Of a stretch of 64,000 nt of DNA, positions 31,471-44,240 are shown one piece after another. A program made the translations under genes and the position numbers. Source of the stretch: Thereva unica. Lineage: Eukaryota > Arthropoda > Insecta > Diptera > Therevidae. How positions within the stretch are numbered: the stretch's first letter is position 1; every line of letters begins with the position of its first letter. The DNA is taken from positions 2,728,001 through 2,792,000 of the forward strand of contig OX465285.1 in assembly GCA_949987705.1 (NCBI GenBank). The letters run 5' to 3'. Below the pieces are notes generated by a model. The model was given only the letters and a program-made list of their open reading frames with translations. It was not told the DNA's origin and did no database searches.

Positions 31471-34400
31471 GGTTTTTTTATGAAAAAGAATTTCTGAATT
31501 GAATTATTATCTAAAAAATGTCTTTTGAGAGATATCAAAACAAGCTTCATTCCCGAGAAAGTTTTTATTTATGTATTTAGAGGCAGTCTCACCATAAGGG
31601 GTAACTGGGACGAATTATTGCTACAGGCCCCAGCTCAGAAATTTTCTATTTTCTAGAGCCTAGAGCGACCGCTCTTCTGGCTCTACCCTAGGGATGGCAT
31701 TGTCTGGACGGTTTTTTATTTTATTTTGTTTATTAGTTAATTTGTGAAAGTGTTTGCCAAAATATTTTTCGCATCTCTACTCCACTCTTTAACCGATAAG
31801 CGAAAAAAACTTATCAAAAAATCAACATCCCTTATCAACTCTCTCGAACTATAACCAGCTAACCCTACAAAACTCTATAAACTTACCACCAACCAGAAAA
31901 CTAAAAACCGAGAGTCTGTATTATGTCGTCATAATATGAAAAAAGTGGTTGAAAACAAGCTGCTTTACATTCAGCAGACATTCCTCAGTATATGTTGTGC
32001 AATATCAATTTTGTTTAGAGAACGGGGACGGGGGGTGGTTTTCATAAATCTTTTCATGTCGCCATGTGTTTACACAAACATGAGCTTCACAAACAGTCTG
32101 TTTACATCATTATGCTTCATTTAGTTTGCCTCGGGGATTAGTCTACTTATAAATCCATGGATCAATGATGTCCTTTGCCCTTTTAACCATTTTTCGTGGG
32201 TGGCGTATGTGTATATATGTATATATATGTATACCCACCACTCAATGGTATTTTTTCTTCCATTGCGATGTCAACCTAAACCTTAGAGAGCGAGAGAGAG
32301 ACTGGAAGTGGTACGAGGAGGGTAAATGAAAACCCAAGATGTAGATGGGGCCATGGGATATGATAAGGGCGGAAAACTTTTCGACTTGACATGTTCAACA
32401 TGGACCATGTTGAGCCAAAAAAAAAAAAATAAAAAAAAATAAAAATAAATAAATAAAGGACCATGAGAAGAAGAAAAAAAATTATGTACCGAAAAGGAGA
32501 CAGAAAATGGAGTGTATTAATGGAAATTATGAGTAAATTATATTCTGGAGACATAAATGATAATAAGGACTTTTTTATTCAAAGCCTCAAGTATTATGCA
32601 ATACATTCCTTTAGCATAAAATGGAAATAATTTTCTCGTACGAGAGAGAGGATGGCATAAATGCTTTGTGTTTTACTCATACATACAAACATACATACAC
32701 CCTATCAAAAGGACACGCTATTGAAGGCAAGTTTCGAGAGAAGTGACGATGATTCAATTTAATTTCTCCAAAACCTCCTCCCACCATACTCTTCACATTA
32801 ACAGATAAAAAAAAATCATCCCCTATTTTTTTTTATTCTCACTTATCTTAACATAAGATTTTCGTCCTAGATTTTAAGATTTTCATGTTGTTGCCTTTTC
32901 TTCTGTCATTTTTAAGGTTGTTAGGATTTTCTTAAGATTTTATTTTATTATAAATTTTCTTATCTTCTTATATCCTTTATATATACATACATACATACTT
33001 ATGTATATGCACATAGAATATCGCTACGAGGTTGTTGAATGTCACAGAAGCAGAACTACCCCTAATCGTTTGATGTTACTTTGAGAGGGAGTAAAAAATA
33101 TAAAAAAAAAATAATAATAATAAGAGAAGAAAGCAATTTCCATTTAAGTCTTCCCCCCCTTTTTTAAGTTATATCTTCATGCTTTTGGTGGGGGAGATCT
33201 GATATCTTTTGATGGAGAAAGAATCTTTACGTGGGGCCAATGTTCTTATTCACGGTGAAATTATTGAAATAATTTTATTAGTGAAATTTTTCAACAGTTC
33301 TTGTGTTCTGTTGGTCTTAGGGGTTATATACCTACAAAGAACCCTGTTGACTCCTGCAAGATTCTCCCTTAACATACTCAGTTTTCTGCTTTAACTTTCT
33401 TCCAGTTACTTAAGACTAATTAGCTTACGTCATCTTCAAGCTTAAATCTCGCGTTCGATCTACCCCTATATGTTATTTCTGCGGGTTTATCTTCTTAATG
33501 TATAAAGGTCACGATGTTCATAGACTCTAATCTCCGAAACCGCCTAACCGATTTCAATGAAATTTTGTGTATGTGTACGGTTGGTTCCAGCGTGAAAGAT
33601 AGGATTGTTTTGGACCTGGAAAATGGCGCTGTTGTCGAGATCTAAAAAAAAACTCTCGTGAACTCGAACTCTCGTGATGAAGAGGCGTCGGCTTGGACTT
33701 TGGTCCCTTACATTAAGCAACATCCTCGCGTTGCCATGTACGATTAAAAATTAAGAAGAGGGTACAGTAATAAAAGCATTTTTATCCTATCTTACAGCCA
33801 AGCTGCTGATTATAATGATTTCAAACCTCTAAGCCCCAGGCTCCGTCCTGTGGAATATCACATGCACGATGAAGTACTGAGGAGGATACACTGCCAGTGA
33901 GGCGAGAGAGTGAGAGAAGAGTACAGCTTCCCTTTACTCAACCGGGCTTGGGACCGGCTATGGCAGGGTTACTAGCCTAAACCCTTCATAATTTGCGGGA
34001 TACCATAGAGAAATCTCTTCTTCTTCTTCTTTGATCCGTTAGCTGGCGGTCCGAGCGGGTCGTCCCCGCAACGGATAGGCTGCTGTCGGTGCCGCTGTTT
34101 CTCGAACTCTATTCTTTTTGGTGTGCGAAGTTTATTCTTTTTGGTGTGCGAAAATACCAGCTTAAGAATCAAGGCTGCCAGTGTGTGATGGCACTCAGAT
34201 GAAGTTGTAAGTCTAGTCTAATAGTAAGCTAGTAAGCGATAGGAGAGAATAGGCTATAGTAGGTGCTCGAATAAATATCGGTATTTTAACTAGATTTGAG
34301 CCGGACTTACACGAAGCACTAAATTTGTCCCTAACATGATGGCAAATTGTACCGATGCCTCAAGTTTTTCAAATGTATCGGCTCAAAATTAATGTACTAC

Positions 34401-35879
34401 TACTTTTTGTATGAGCACGACTCGAGATAAATTTCGATTCTTTCGTACTTGTTTTCTTTCTTTTTTTAAATTGCTTGTTTTTGTCATTTGGCATTATTAT
34501 GATAGCACCTCGCCTCATTTGAAGTAAGCAATTGTACTGGCTCAAAAGTCGCCAACACTAGTTTGAACTCTGAGATGTTACATATACGAAAATTGGCAGG
34601 GAAATACTAACTGTGAAAGATTGTTCCACAGACGAGTTATTATATTTCAAAATCGGCTTCGATGTTAAATTCGGGAAAGTTGTTTTCAGTTCGAACGGAG
34701 GCGCAATTAGAGCTTAGGAGTGTAGCTTTAATGGGCCCATAACAAGCTCGACGAAGAACTGCTCAAAACATAATCCTGCAGGAGAACACTGGGCACACAG
34801 GATACGCTTACGAATCATCGAACCTATGAAGTGGACATGTGACGTCTCCATGTCGCAACGCTCAATACTCCGAAAACGTCCACTGAACTTCTGGTTACAC
34901 GACAAAACTGAGCAACGTCGTGGAATATAAGGATACAAAAAGAGCTACCAGCAGGAGTAAAACGGAGCATTTTAAGAGTAAGGAAGCGGATAAAAATCCA
35001 CGAGAGGTTTCGTACAGAGTAGTGAGGTCGCCGATTAAGGATAAGCCGTCCCCAGCGATTACCTGCACTGTAATACAGCAAGACATCTTATAGACCCTGT
35101 TCTCACAGAATGCGAGCCCTGACACAGGATAGGAGCCCTCCTTATACGAAAGATGTTCTAAGATTACTGGAAATGATGGTCTGGATCGATTTTGACCCAT
35201 ATTCATTCGTAAAACATTCAATACAGGATCAGAAATGACATTGTTTATCTATTCGAAAGCTATTGAGCACAAAAAATGACGTCATAAAAGCTCCTTTTAT
35301 TTAAAAAGCTCTAAAGCTTTTATTTTTTGTATTAATGAAAGCTTTTTTTTAGAATATAAAGCTCGCATTTTTTGTACAAGCACTCATTTAGTCCGTTTGG
35401 CAGCGGTTATGGCGCCCCTAATATCAATAATATCAATAATATTGTGCAATATTTTGTTTTGCGTAATATTATTGAAAGAAGGATAAATTAAACTTTAATT
35501 TCAATACTGTACCTTAAAAGGAAGGTGCCATACATCCCACAGCTGTTTCCACTTACCATGATGACGTTAGCCATGGTCACAACCCAATAGGTCTTGGAGA
35601 CCCTCAATTAATCGCCTTGCCGATCGTACCTGAATGAAACAAGCTGAACGTTAGAGGTTTGTGACTGGATTGGCTAACTCTAACCGGTATTTTCCTGTGC
35701 CGTCTTTTAACGCTGCTTAGGAGTTGTAGGGGCACAGTAGAAAGTATGTCAGGATACTTGTTAGCTTGATTGCCGTCACTTCAACCGGCTAAGGATATGT
35801 CGGAGCTCTTGTTGAGTATATCCGTTGGCCTGAAATCATAACACCTTGTTGGATTGATTGCCGAACTTACCATTTATTA

Positions 35880-36060
35880 AGGATAGAAACTGCGGAGGGC
35901 CCCACCTGTAGGCTTTGCTTGAGGAAATTGAGTCTGTCCTTCGAATAGCCAGGTCTAACCGACAAGCTACTAGAAAGACTGCTGAGCCGATTATAGCCTA
36001 CGAATATGAGGTATAGGGGCGAAGCACAATAGGCCTAGTGAATGGGCGCGGTACTTTTGT
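35880..36060 (+). mobile_element. Possible LINE C-terminal zinc-knuckle remnant
   Basis: The plus strand reads ETAEGPTCRLCLRKLSLSFE, then after stops and a frame change RGEAQ and GAVLLYP. A C-x2-C in this setting resembles the C-terminal knuckle of R1/LOA-like LINEs. Support is thin, with no upstream domain recognised. Confidence 0.25.
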
Positions 36061-39000
36061 ACCCCATATCTCACTAAGGAAGAAGCGTAGTTGTAAAAAA
36101 GCTAGTACTATTCATTTATCTCTCAAATTGAATCTGTATCTTGCACAGCTCTCTGATCAACTACCGAAAGACTCACATGTTACTAAGGTCACACAAAACT
36201 GCAAATAACTCCCTAATACCTTCCTGCTCGTTGTTACTAAGTGAAATCCCTTTAACAATAACGAAGCCCGTTTCGCAAAACTTCCGCACTCGAAACAAGC
36301 TACTAAACCTGCTGCTGGGGGGGAGGGGGGTGGGGGAGATTAAGCCTTCAAAATATCGCTCTTAAATTAATTTGAAAACAATATACCCAAAAACCGATTT
36401 AATACCGACTTGCAGTGTAGCGCTTGATTCCAATTCCAAAACTTGCAAGACAATTTACATGAGGCGCGTTTTGTAAAGTGCTTTCGAAACTCCAGCCGAG
36501 GATTTCTCTCGTGGTGGCAGTACTAAACGCGAAGAGCTATGATAAGAACAAAAGTGAAACTGGTGAAATTGTAAAGTTGTAAGTTTCCTCCAATTTCATA
36601 CTTAACCGCCTTAATTCTATCCCGAGCGCTTTGTTCAGCTAAGCCCGAAGTCGTCGAAGCTACCCCCCTCTCTGCTCGTGCACAACAGTATGCTTTTGCC
36701 TTTGGATTGAAAGTTTCCTGTGTTATGTGTATGTATGTATGTATAGATCTTTGCGGAATAGTTGCAGGGAAGGAGAATGCAATTCTATTTACACTTCGCT
36801 AACGGCAAGGAAACTTTTGATACTAAGGCAGCAGTAAACTGGAAAATTACAAACTCCTTCTTAAAGGATATTTTGGTTTGGTTAGAGCGTGTCTGTGTGT
36901 GTGTTGTCGGGTGTGTACGTGAACGCTTATTGTATGGAATGGATTATATTGCATTCCACCGGGATGTTTGCAAAGAAATCACCACCTGCTGGATGAATTT
37001 TAATTAGTTTTGCGAGGTTCATTAAAATTTTGAATACAAAACTCTGCTTGGCGCGTTGCTATTTATATTTGTAAGGGGTTTCAAGGATAAGAAATAAATC
37101 CGCTGGTAGCTCTCTCCCAGCCATCAGCGCTCCATCCGCATCCATCTTATTGTGCTTAATGTTTATGTAATATGTGAAGGATATTATAATTCTTAATTAT
37201 GCGTATGCCATTCTCTAAGCAACAGAGCCTACCCTTCCACGCGTATACATACATACCTATATATGTACATGCCATGGGGATCGAATCGGCGGATCTTTAA
37301 TTCGACGGGGTAATGATGGGGAACACACGAATGTAGAAGTTTATACTCTCGGTTAACGTTAAGGTAAAAGTCTCGAAAATAATAATGAACACCACCTTTT
37401 CATCGTTATTCATATGATATAGAAGTGAGATGTGCGCATATAATTGAAATGAAATGAGTTTTCATTAAGCCGTATACATTTGGATAAAAGGTAAAAGCCC
37501 TTTTCCCGAAAAACTTATGCTGTTTAACTTTAAGGAGAGCGACGACGACACAGGAAAGTTGTTTGGGCTGGTATCACAGCGCCCCATCTTACAGTTGCCT
37601 GTCATCAAATAAGGCAAAGAGATTCCCATTAAAGATTTCTTTCATCATCCAGAGCTAACTTATTACTTTAGGATATCCACAAGCCGGTGTTTGGGCTCCT
37701 CTCGGGGCGGCGTAGGAGAGTCCTGGAAGTCCTGGTTTTGCACAACCCATAACACCACATTCTGATATTTAGATATATTATACATACATATATGAAATCG
37801 GCAAACGAAAACGTGTTAATGATTCACACGGAAATGCTTTTCGCATTGTCATATCATCGCACCCCCGGGAAATGCCGACTTATATTCGTGGCACAGAAAT
37901 GAGAAATGAATCTTTACGTGATTCCATCATCCCTTTATGAGTTATTGGCCTTGTGGTTAAGGCGAATGGTTTTGGGTGCCCCTTAATAAGGGCGTCGAGA
38001 TTTATGCCATTTCCGAACGAGGTGATCAGCCCTGATGAGCTACAGAATATACGCATGAATATGTCTGTAACAACAATCTTCACGTACAAGAAAACTGTGC
38101 TTAAATCCAATTTTGGAATGGGCTGAAATGCGAGACGATATAGATATCATTATAATGAGAGACGGAATGGAGTTTTGCGTCTGGTGACGTTTTTCTAGCT
38201 ATCTCTTTCTTTCGTAAATCTTGTTAAGCTTGGAATTGACTTCGAGGATATGCATAGATATAGCAGGATGAGACAAGGAGTGTATTTTTGAGGGAGCTCA
38301 ACGATGCCATTTGGATAATTCGTCCTTTTATCTTGATAGTCAAACGTGCCAGAAACAGGACGCTAACGCAAGAGAAGGAAACATATAAAAATTAAGTTTT
38401 TACGTTACAAAGAAAATTTCCAGTGAAAAGTTTAAAGAAAACGATAAAGAAGTTCATGGCGTTTTCCCGATAGATGGCGTCAATCGTAATCACGGACACG
38501 AATCACTGATCGCAGCGACACCGCTAAACACCAGACATCTCGGAGTTCAAACGCAAGCTTCATCGACATATGTACGACTCATGCACTCTCTAGACCCCTA
38601 ACCTTCTATCCTGTAGATCAAGCTTACTACTAGACATTTCAGCGTGACTTGAACGACATGTTCGACTGGTAGTACAAAGCCTCCTAAGCTTGGTCGTATC
38701 AGAAACAAAAGCCGTCTTCACCAAAATTTTGTGTGTCCCAACGGCATGTTCCAGACTGATGAATGCAATTTAATTGGTCCATAGAAGTCGCATGATTAGT
38801 ATGGTAGGAAAGGGAAGGTCCATTCTGACAGAGCCTTCATATAAGGCATTATACAACTGGTGCCCAGAGGAGATCGTTAAACGACAGTGCAAAATGTACC
38901 AATTAAAATGCAACCCTCGACGCGATAACGTTAGATTTTGGTTTGGTATCATTAGATTGTTAACCAGGGGGCACCACGAGGAGATGGACGTCGATTGGAT

Positions 39001-39332
39001 TTTGCCCCCGTATAACTAGCTTACAGGGCATATTCACACCTCGCCGATAACATCTTTAGAAGCTCTACCCAACCTGCCCTACTTTCCCTATATAAATAAT
39101 TCTGCCATAATTTTAACAACATTGCCTTCTGGGAGCAGTAAAAAGGGTCTGGGGAGCCAAAGTTAAAGAGATCGAGATGACTGGAGGAGAGGAATAAAGG
39201 AAGCCAAGGCTCGATTTCGAAAGGGCATTTCCTGAACTTAGACTTAGAAACGGCTTAAAAACCGGCTTCATCCGCCAAACTGTGCAAGTTCGAGCAAACT
39301 GAACATCAATTTTAGCCTCAGTTCCGTTACAT

Positions 39333-39575
39333 TTTCACATATTAAACTCAGGAAAAATCAAGCCTGAGTTCGCCCAACAGAACATGAAATTGAGATTGGA
39401 CGGACATAAAAGCTCACTTAAAGGAAAGAAATCAACTGAAACAATGGAATGTCATTCCAGTCAGATTTTGCATTTCTAACTTCTGGCGAAAAAGCAACAA
39501 AAATTTAAAGAACGAACTGAGCCACTTATGCGGATTGAACTGAACTTTACTGAACTGAGGCCAGTGAAGGCGGGG
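39333..39575 (+). repeat. Dispersed repeat, copy 2 of 2
   Basis: Same order of blocks as 30956-31205: acatattaaactcagga, gagttcgcccaac, cagattttgcatttctaact, ctggcgaaaaagcaaca, then gcggattgaactgaa. Clearly related to copy 1 but diverged, with small indels. No coding capacity. Confidence 0.7.
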
Positions 39576-40649
39576 TATTAGGCTGGTGATAAATGGTCTT
39601 GCGATGATCTTCAGCGGAGACATTACACAGTGTTATCGTGATTAAAAACGAGTTCCAGGAGCAGGAATATGTGTGAGCCCATGGACCTGACAAATTTTCA
39701 ACGCCCTCTAATGAAAATACTTTGTCGGCCCGAATTCTTCACGAATGGGGGTAATGAAATTCCAGTGAAAATCCCAGGTTTAGTTGAGCGATCAACTTAT
39801 AAAGATTTAAGCATTAAATGCCTTAAAAACAGTCCAAATTAATGTAGAATAACTGAGATGGCTATTCTCTACCGGATATTGGCGCAATCATCAGCTTGTA
39901 AAAGACAAACTTTGAAAATCGTTATCTGATGAACCCCACCGAACAATGTATGTTAGCAGGGGCGGCGCTTTCATAGGCACAAATGGTGCACTTGCACCGG
40001 GCGCAATTTAACAGGGGCGCAATTTCAGAAGTTACGATTAGAAAACTATGAAAATTATTTGTGTTCGTGTCTTTTCCATTGTCCTTCATTTCGATTAAAA
40101 AAAATGAAGAGCTGATGAAGCGCAATATGGCTTTGTGCACCGGGGGCAAAAGACCTAAGCGCCGGCTCCTTATGTTAGCATCTGGGAAGGTCAAATCTAA
40201 AGGGTTCCTTGTGTGCCTTCTCAGAAAATTACTTACTACGGAAGCTTACTTTCTATGGAAGATCGAAAGAGAAGAGGAAAGACTCCAGCAGCATTTACCT
40301 CGAGTGGATGAGTCTGCCGTACGTGATCTATGGGTCACTTTCCGGCATTAGTTCGATCTTGATCGCGTTTTGCAACCAGGCTCAAATCTGAGCGGCAGAT
40401 TACTTTTTTTTTGTGAAACACTAGAGTCTCAGGAAAGGCCCTTCATACTGTGTCGACAATATATTTTCTTCATATAGAGTGCAATGTCGAACAGTCGGGG
40501 AAGGAAGGAACTGCCACGACCTACCCGCGATATTTTTTAAGTCCACCTACTTACTCCCAACCATTACTGTCACGACTTTGAAATCGGGACATCGAGAAAC
40601 AACTTGCTGGAATATTATGCCTCCTGAAACGAGTTGAGTCTCATCAACC
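39576..40649. other. Unassigned stretch
   Basis: Short frames only. No gene or named repeat recognised. Confidence 0.35.
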
Positions 40650-40862
40650 CACCGATGACGTGCGCTTTGGTGGAGCGGGGAAGGGCTAAGGAAGGCTATG
40701 ACGGGAGGTATCAGGAATGTAAAGAGGGAAGAAGAAAGAAGGAAAGTTATGTAGGTGGGAAAGTGGAAAAGGCGAAGGACCGTGGGGCTGCCCGGAATTC
40801 GAACCCGGGACCTCTGGGATAGTAGCCAGGCGCCTTACTCCCTAGGCTACCGAGGCTCCCAG
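40650..40862 (-). mobile_element. tRNA-derived SINE
   Basis: On the minus strand the head begins gggagcctcggtagcctag. A box A-like TAGCCTAGGGAGTAAGGC lies at 40849-40832 and a box B GGTTCGAATTC at 40805-40795, about 30 bp apart, with an anticodon-arm-like ctggctactatccag between. The body (ttccactttccca, then ataactttcc) matches the SINE at 4735-4880. The tRNA-like part would need several mispairs to fold, so it is a SINE head, not a tRNA gene. The 3' limit is approximate. Confidence 0.7.
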
Positions 40863-43139
40863 CTTACTTGACATAAGAAGGAACACCATCTTGGTTTCTA
40901 TTCAGCACCTTTGGATTACGTTCTTCTGAGGTAGCAAATATTCCTCTGTATCGAACTTTTGGAGAAACCCCTACGGCAAACGACATACCTGCTGTTTGCT
41001 TAAATATCCAAATTAATTAGCTATCTTTGAGCATCTCCGATCTCTGTATAATTAATACCAATTCTCGAAATTAGTGATTATGATCTCATGCGCTATTAAT
41101 ACATCTTCTGCCACTTGCTTTGTTACACCTGTAACCCAAAGGGATTAAACTATTCAAGTGCACACACAAATACCCACCATTGCCATAAGCTACTCTCAAG
41201 GACATCAAATGGTTTCGATCACAAAGGGATACGGATACGTGATGGATTACAGCACAATAAGCTCCTCCTGACACGGGGAATCACCCATCGACAAAATCAC
41301 TTAAGGCAACTAAAATCAAATCAAACAAAAATTTTTCAAATTAGTCCTTGATTAAAATCCATCATCAAAGTTACAAAACTAATTTGCAATCCTCAAAGTG
41401 ATTAGCCAAAGCGGAACAATAGCATAACGGCGCCCACGTACACACACACGTACATGCATACACTCACCTGATCAATAATGCTAATAAAACTTTCATTTTA
41501 TTTCCGGCATTAAAATCTCACGAATGAAGGTGTAAAATGGCTCAATTAAATACCGTTAATTAATCAGAGGTAGCAGCCTTGAAACTAGGCATCCGCAGTA
41601 TCCTTCTCAGCCTCAAAAAAGGACTTTTATTTATGTAGTTTCCACTCATAGTGCGAGTAAACTCTCGGCTCGAGACTCGTAAAAGTTTATATGGGGGTCG
41701 TAAACATCTTAATTCGGTTTTATTATTTTTCAATGGCAGCGCCCCCTCCAGCTTCGTGTACCGGCACAAGGAGCAAAAAGGATATAAAGTGGGACTAACT
41801 CAATACGAAATCCATTTTTAGTATAAAATCCACGCAACGAATTAAGGACGTTTAATGTTGTTGTTGTTGAATGCCTCGTACAGTTGCGTGGTTGATGGAA
41901 TTATCGTCGGGATTTAGTTTCTGTTGTTTCTGTGTGTTTTGCGGCTGTTCCGTGATGGAAACTTATTGAGTCTCCACCACTGTGCTAAAAGCAACAAAAT
42001 TGTGATTTGCATAACAGAGTATATATCCTTTTTTTGGGGGGGATTAATAAAACGAACACAATGGTGGCATTTTGCTTTATATTTATAAATAATGCCAAGT
42101 TGAATTATGGATAGTTAAGGGCTGTTATTGGAGCGTAAATCATTGAATAAGCAATTTAACAAAATTTCTGTGTTGTGTTACAAGGAGTTTTGTGGGAATA
42201 TTTCATGAGTTATGCGGAAGTTGAACATGTATTAAGTACATGTACATGGACATGAACAAATATACGCTAAATCTTCGCTTTAGATGCAGCTGAGAAGCCA
42301 TGTAATATTGAGTGTAAACAATTTGAATCTTAAGTGGAAACAAGTAACACTGTAGTTAAAATATAGAAAGACTTATCCCATTTAAATCATGGGGGCTTAC
42401 CCAAATTAGGTGTTTCTTAGGGAAAATAATTCCAGCCTGGGTGTTATACGAATCAATTCTTAGTAGTATAACTATGGGGTTCCGAGCTCCGAGAAGTCAT
42501 AGGTTTCGGTCTCGGGTGTGGATGTGGTCTTGGGGGCTGAATGAGTGCTACTTGTGTTAGATTAGTTGAACTTCGCTGTGTCTTGGATGAATTTTCGCTT
42601 TGTTTAATTTGGTTGAACTTCGCTGTAGATGACTTGTGTCTTGGATGAACTTTCGCGCTGGGTGAGCTTTCGCACAGGGTAAGCTTTCAAGCTTAAGATC
42701 GAATCTGCAATATTAAACGCTGTCACTTAGGTGGGATCTTGTTCTTTGTCTCGGGTTGGATCTTGTGGGGAGTGTTTAGTTGAGGTTTGCTATGTCTTGA
42801 AGGAAATCTGCTCCGTTTCCAAGAGTTGAGTCTGTAGGAGCCGGTAAAGGCCCCACTAAGAATGAAATTGAGTTCTGCGGGAGTTCAACCTCGGCGACAC
42901 CTCTATAAGAATTGCCGATCTGGAAGCTTTTCTTTTTATCCTTCTTGACCTTTCTTCCAAAAGCTTCTCTTTCGGAGTCTGTTTTAGGTTAGGTTTTGCC
43001 AAAATTTTTGATATCTTTCATTACTGTTCTTCTCCTTGAATTTCTCGGTCTACCGACACTTCTACTTCCTTGCAAATTTCATTTAAGCGCAGTCTTGTTT
43101 CCACAGAACGGACACCGGAGTAATCCCTGCAGGTGGACA
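40863..43139. other. Unassigned stretch with a minisatellite
   Basis: Between 42555 and 42690 the words gttgaacttcgctgt and cttggatgaa(t/c)tttcgc alternate, forming a loose 16-18-bp minisatellite. Nothing else recognised. Confidence 0.5.
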
Positions 43140-44240
43140 ATGTAGAATAGATTCTGGAGGCCGCAAAAAGAGTAGTCATCAATGACACCCCTAGTATGGA
43201 TGGCATACCAAACAAATCCGAGAAGCTAGCAACTATGGCAGCGCTAAACAGGTTCGCAGTCTTCAGTCTTCACAGCATGCTTAATAGATAGGTTTTTCCC
43301 AGAGCTATTGAAACAGGAAAAACTTGTCCTCTTATATAAACCGAACAAGCCATTAGGAGCTTCGTCCTATAGACCGATATGTCTCCTTTCACTGCTGGAC
43401 ATAGATGAACCTTGATGTCAAAAATACGGGTTTGTGAATGACATTGAGGTAGTGGTCGTAAGACAACGCACGCCCTGATGAGATCAAATTGTGTGCAAAC
43501 GAAGTGATCTCAGAGGAAAGTTGATTAGGAAGCGCTGATTACAAAGTACAAAACTGAGGCGGTAGTGATCAGCATATGTAGAAAGCCGGTGTCCTCAAGT
43601 GCCCTTCGCTCGTGTTGAGCATTCAGGACCACGTTTGATGATGCGACATGCACAATAGCCATGCCCATAGTAATACTGGCGAGAGTAGGCATGCGTCTCT
43701 ATGAGCCAGAATATATTAGAGGTGAGCCTAAAACGGTATGATGACTGTCGATTGCCTGCGAGTCTGCCAAAAATGACAAATGAAGTTATACCTACAGACT
43801 TCCCTACAGACTTATCTCCAACATGGATAGATGGGTTACAAGGGAGCGTAGAGAAGTTATTTATGACCTCACACAGTTCCTGATTGGACAAACAGGATGT
43901 AGGAAATATCTCGATCGTTTGGAGCACGATGACTCACTGCTGTATCCGGCACGCCTAGGGATTCGGGAGGACGCAGAGCATGTCATTCGCCGATGACCGG
44001 GCGGATCAGGAAGAAACGGCTGAGATCCCATTAAGACCGCAAAACATTATAGGACATATGGTTAGGTCCGAGGATATTTGGTGGAAAGTTAAGGCTGGAA
44101 TAAGCCGAGAGGAGAAGAGAAAGGCAAACATACCGCTAGAGGCTAGAGCATTAGCAGCCAGCTAGCCAAAAACGCCACTGCCCAACTCATCTTGTCCATG
44201 TGGAAGTTGCTCCCAGAGAGGCTCCGAGAATATCGGTTTG
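43140..44240 (+). mobile_element. Degraded R1/LOA-like LINE: reverse transcriptase to C-terminus
   Basis: Plus-strand pieces occur in LINE order. DGIPNKSEKLATMAAL leads into EKLVLLYKPNKPLGASSYR (fingers motif K-x-N-KP-x-SYRP). Then NDIEVVVV and ALITKYKTEAVVIS follow, the region after the DD strand (the H/YKTEAV motif of this group). Then GQTGCRKYLDRLEHDDSLLYP and REDAEHVIRR give the C-terminal zinc-knuckle region (HD-x-C-x-C...EDAEHV type, with the cysteines lost). Stops and large deletions, including the YxDD core, show that it is inactive. Confidence 0.65.

Larger units (their letters stand above)
31206..39332. other. Long stretch without a supported gene
   Basis: Features seen: a TTGGTGT-type minisatellite at 31405-31470; A- and T-rich runs near 32420-32480 and 33085-33120; a (TTC)n run near 34017; ttctttttggtgtgcgaa repeated at 34112 and 34134 (22-bp period); a stretch near 33535-33570 (accgcctaaccgatttcaat) resembling the accgctggaccgaat motif of the 146-bp array; and a (TATG)n run near 36730. 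A possible LINE tail at 35880-36060 is listed separately. No exon could be supported. Confidence 0.4.

Noticed and set aside
34714..35221. Overlapping minus-strand frames near 34.7-35.2 kb as a receptor or LINE fragment
   Set aside because: No conserved motif in any of the three frames. Leucine-rich readings come from A/G-rich sequence on the other strand.
40795..40862. A genuine tRNA gene on the minus strand
   Set aside because: Box A and box B are present but the acceptor and D stems mispair, and the flanking body is shared with another locus, as expected for a SINE.
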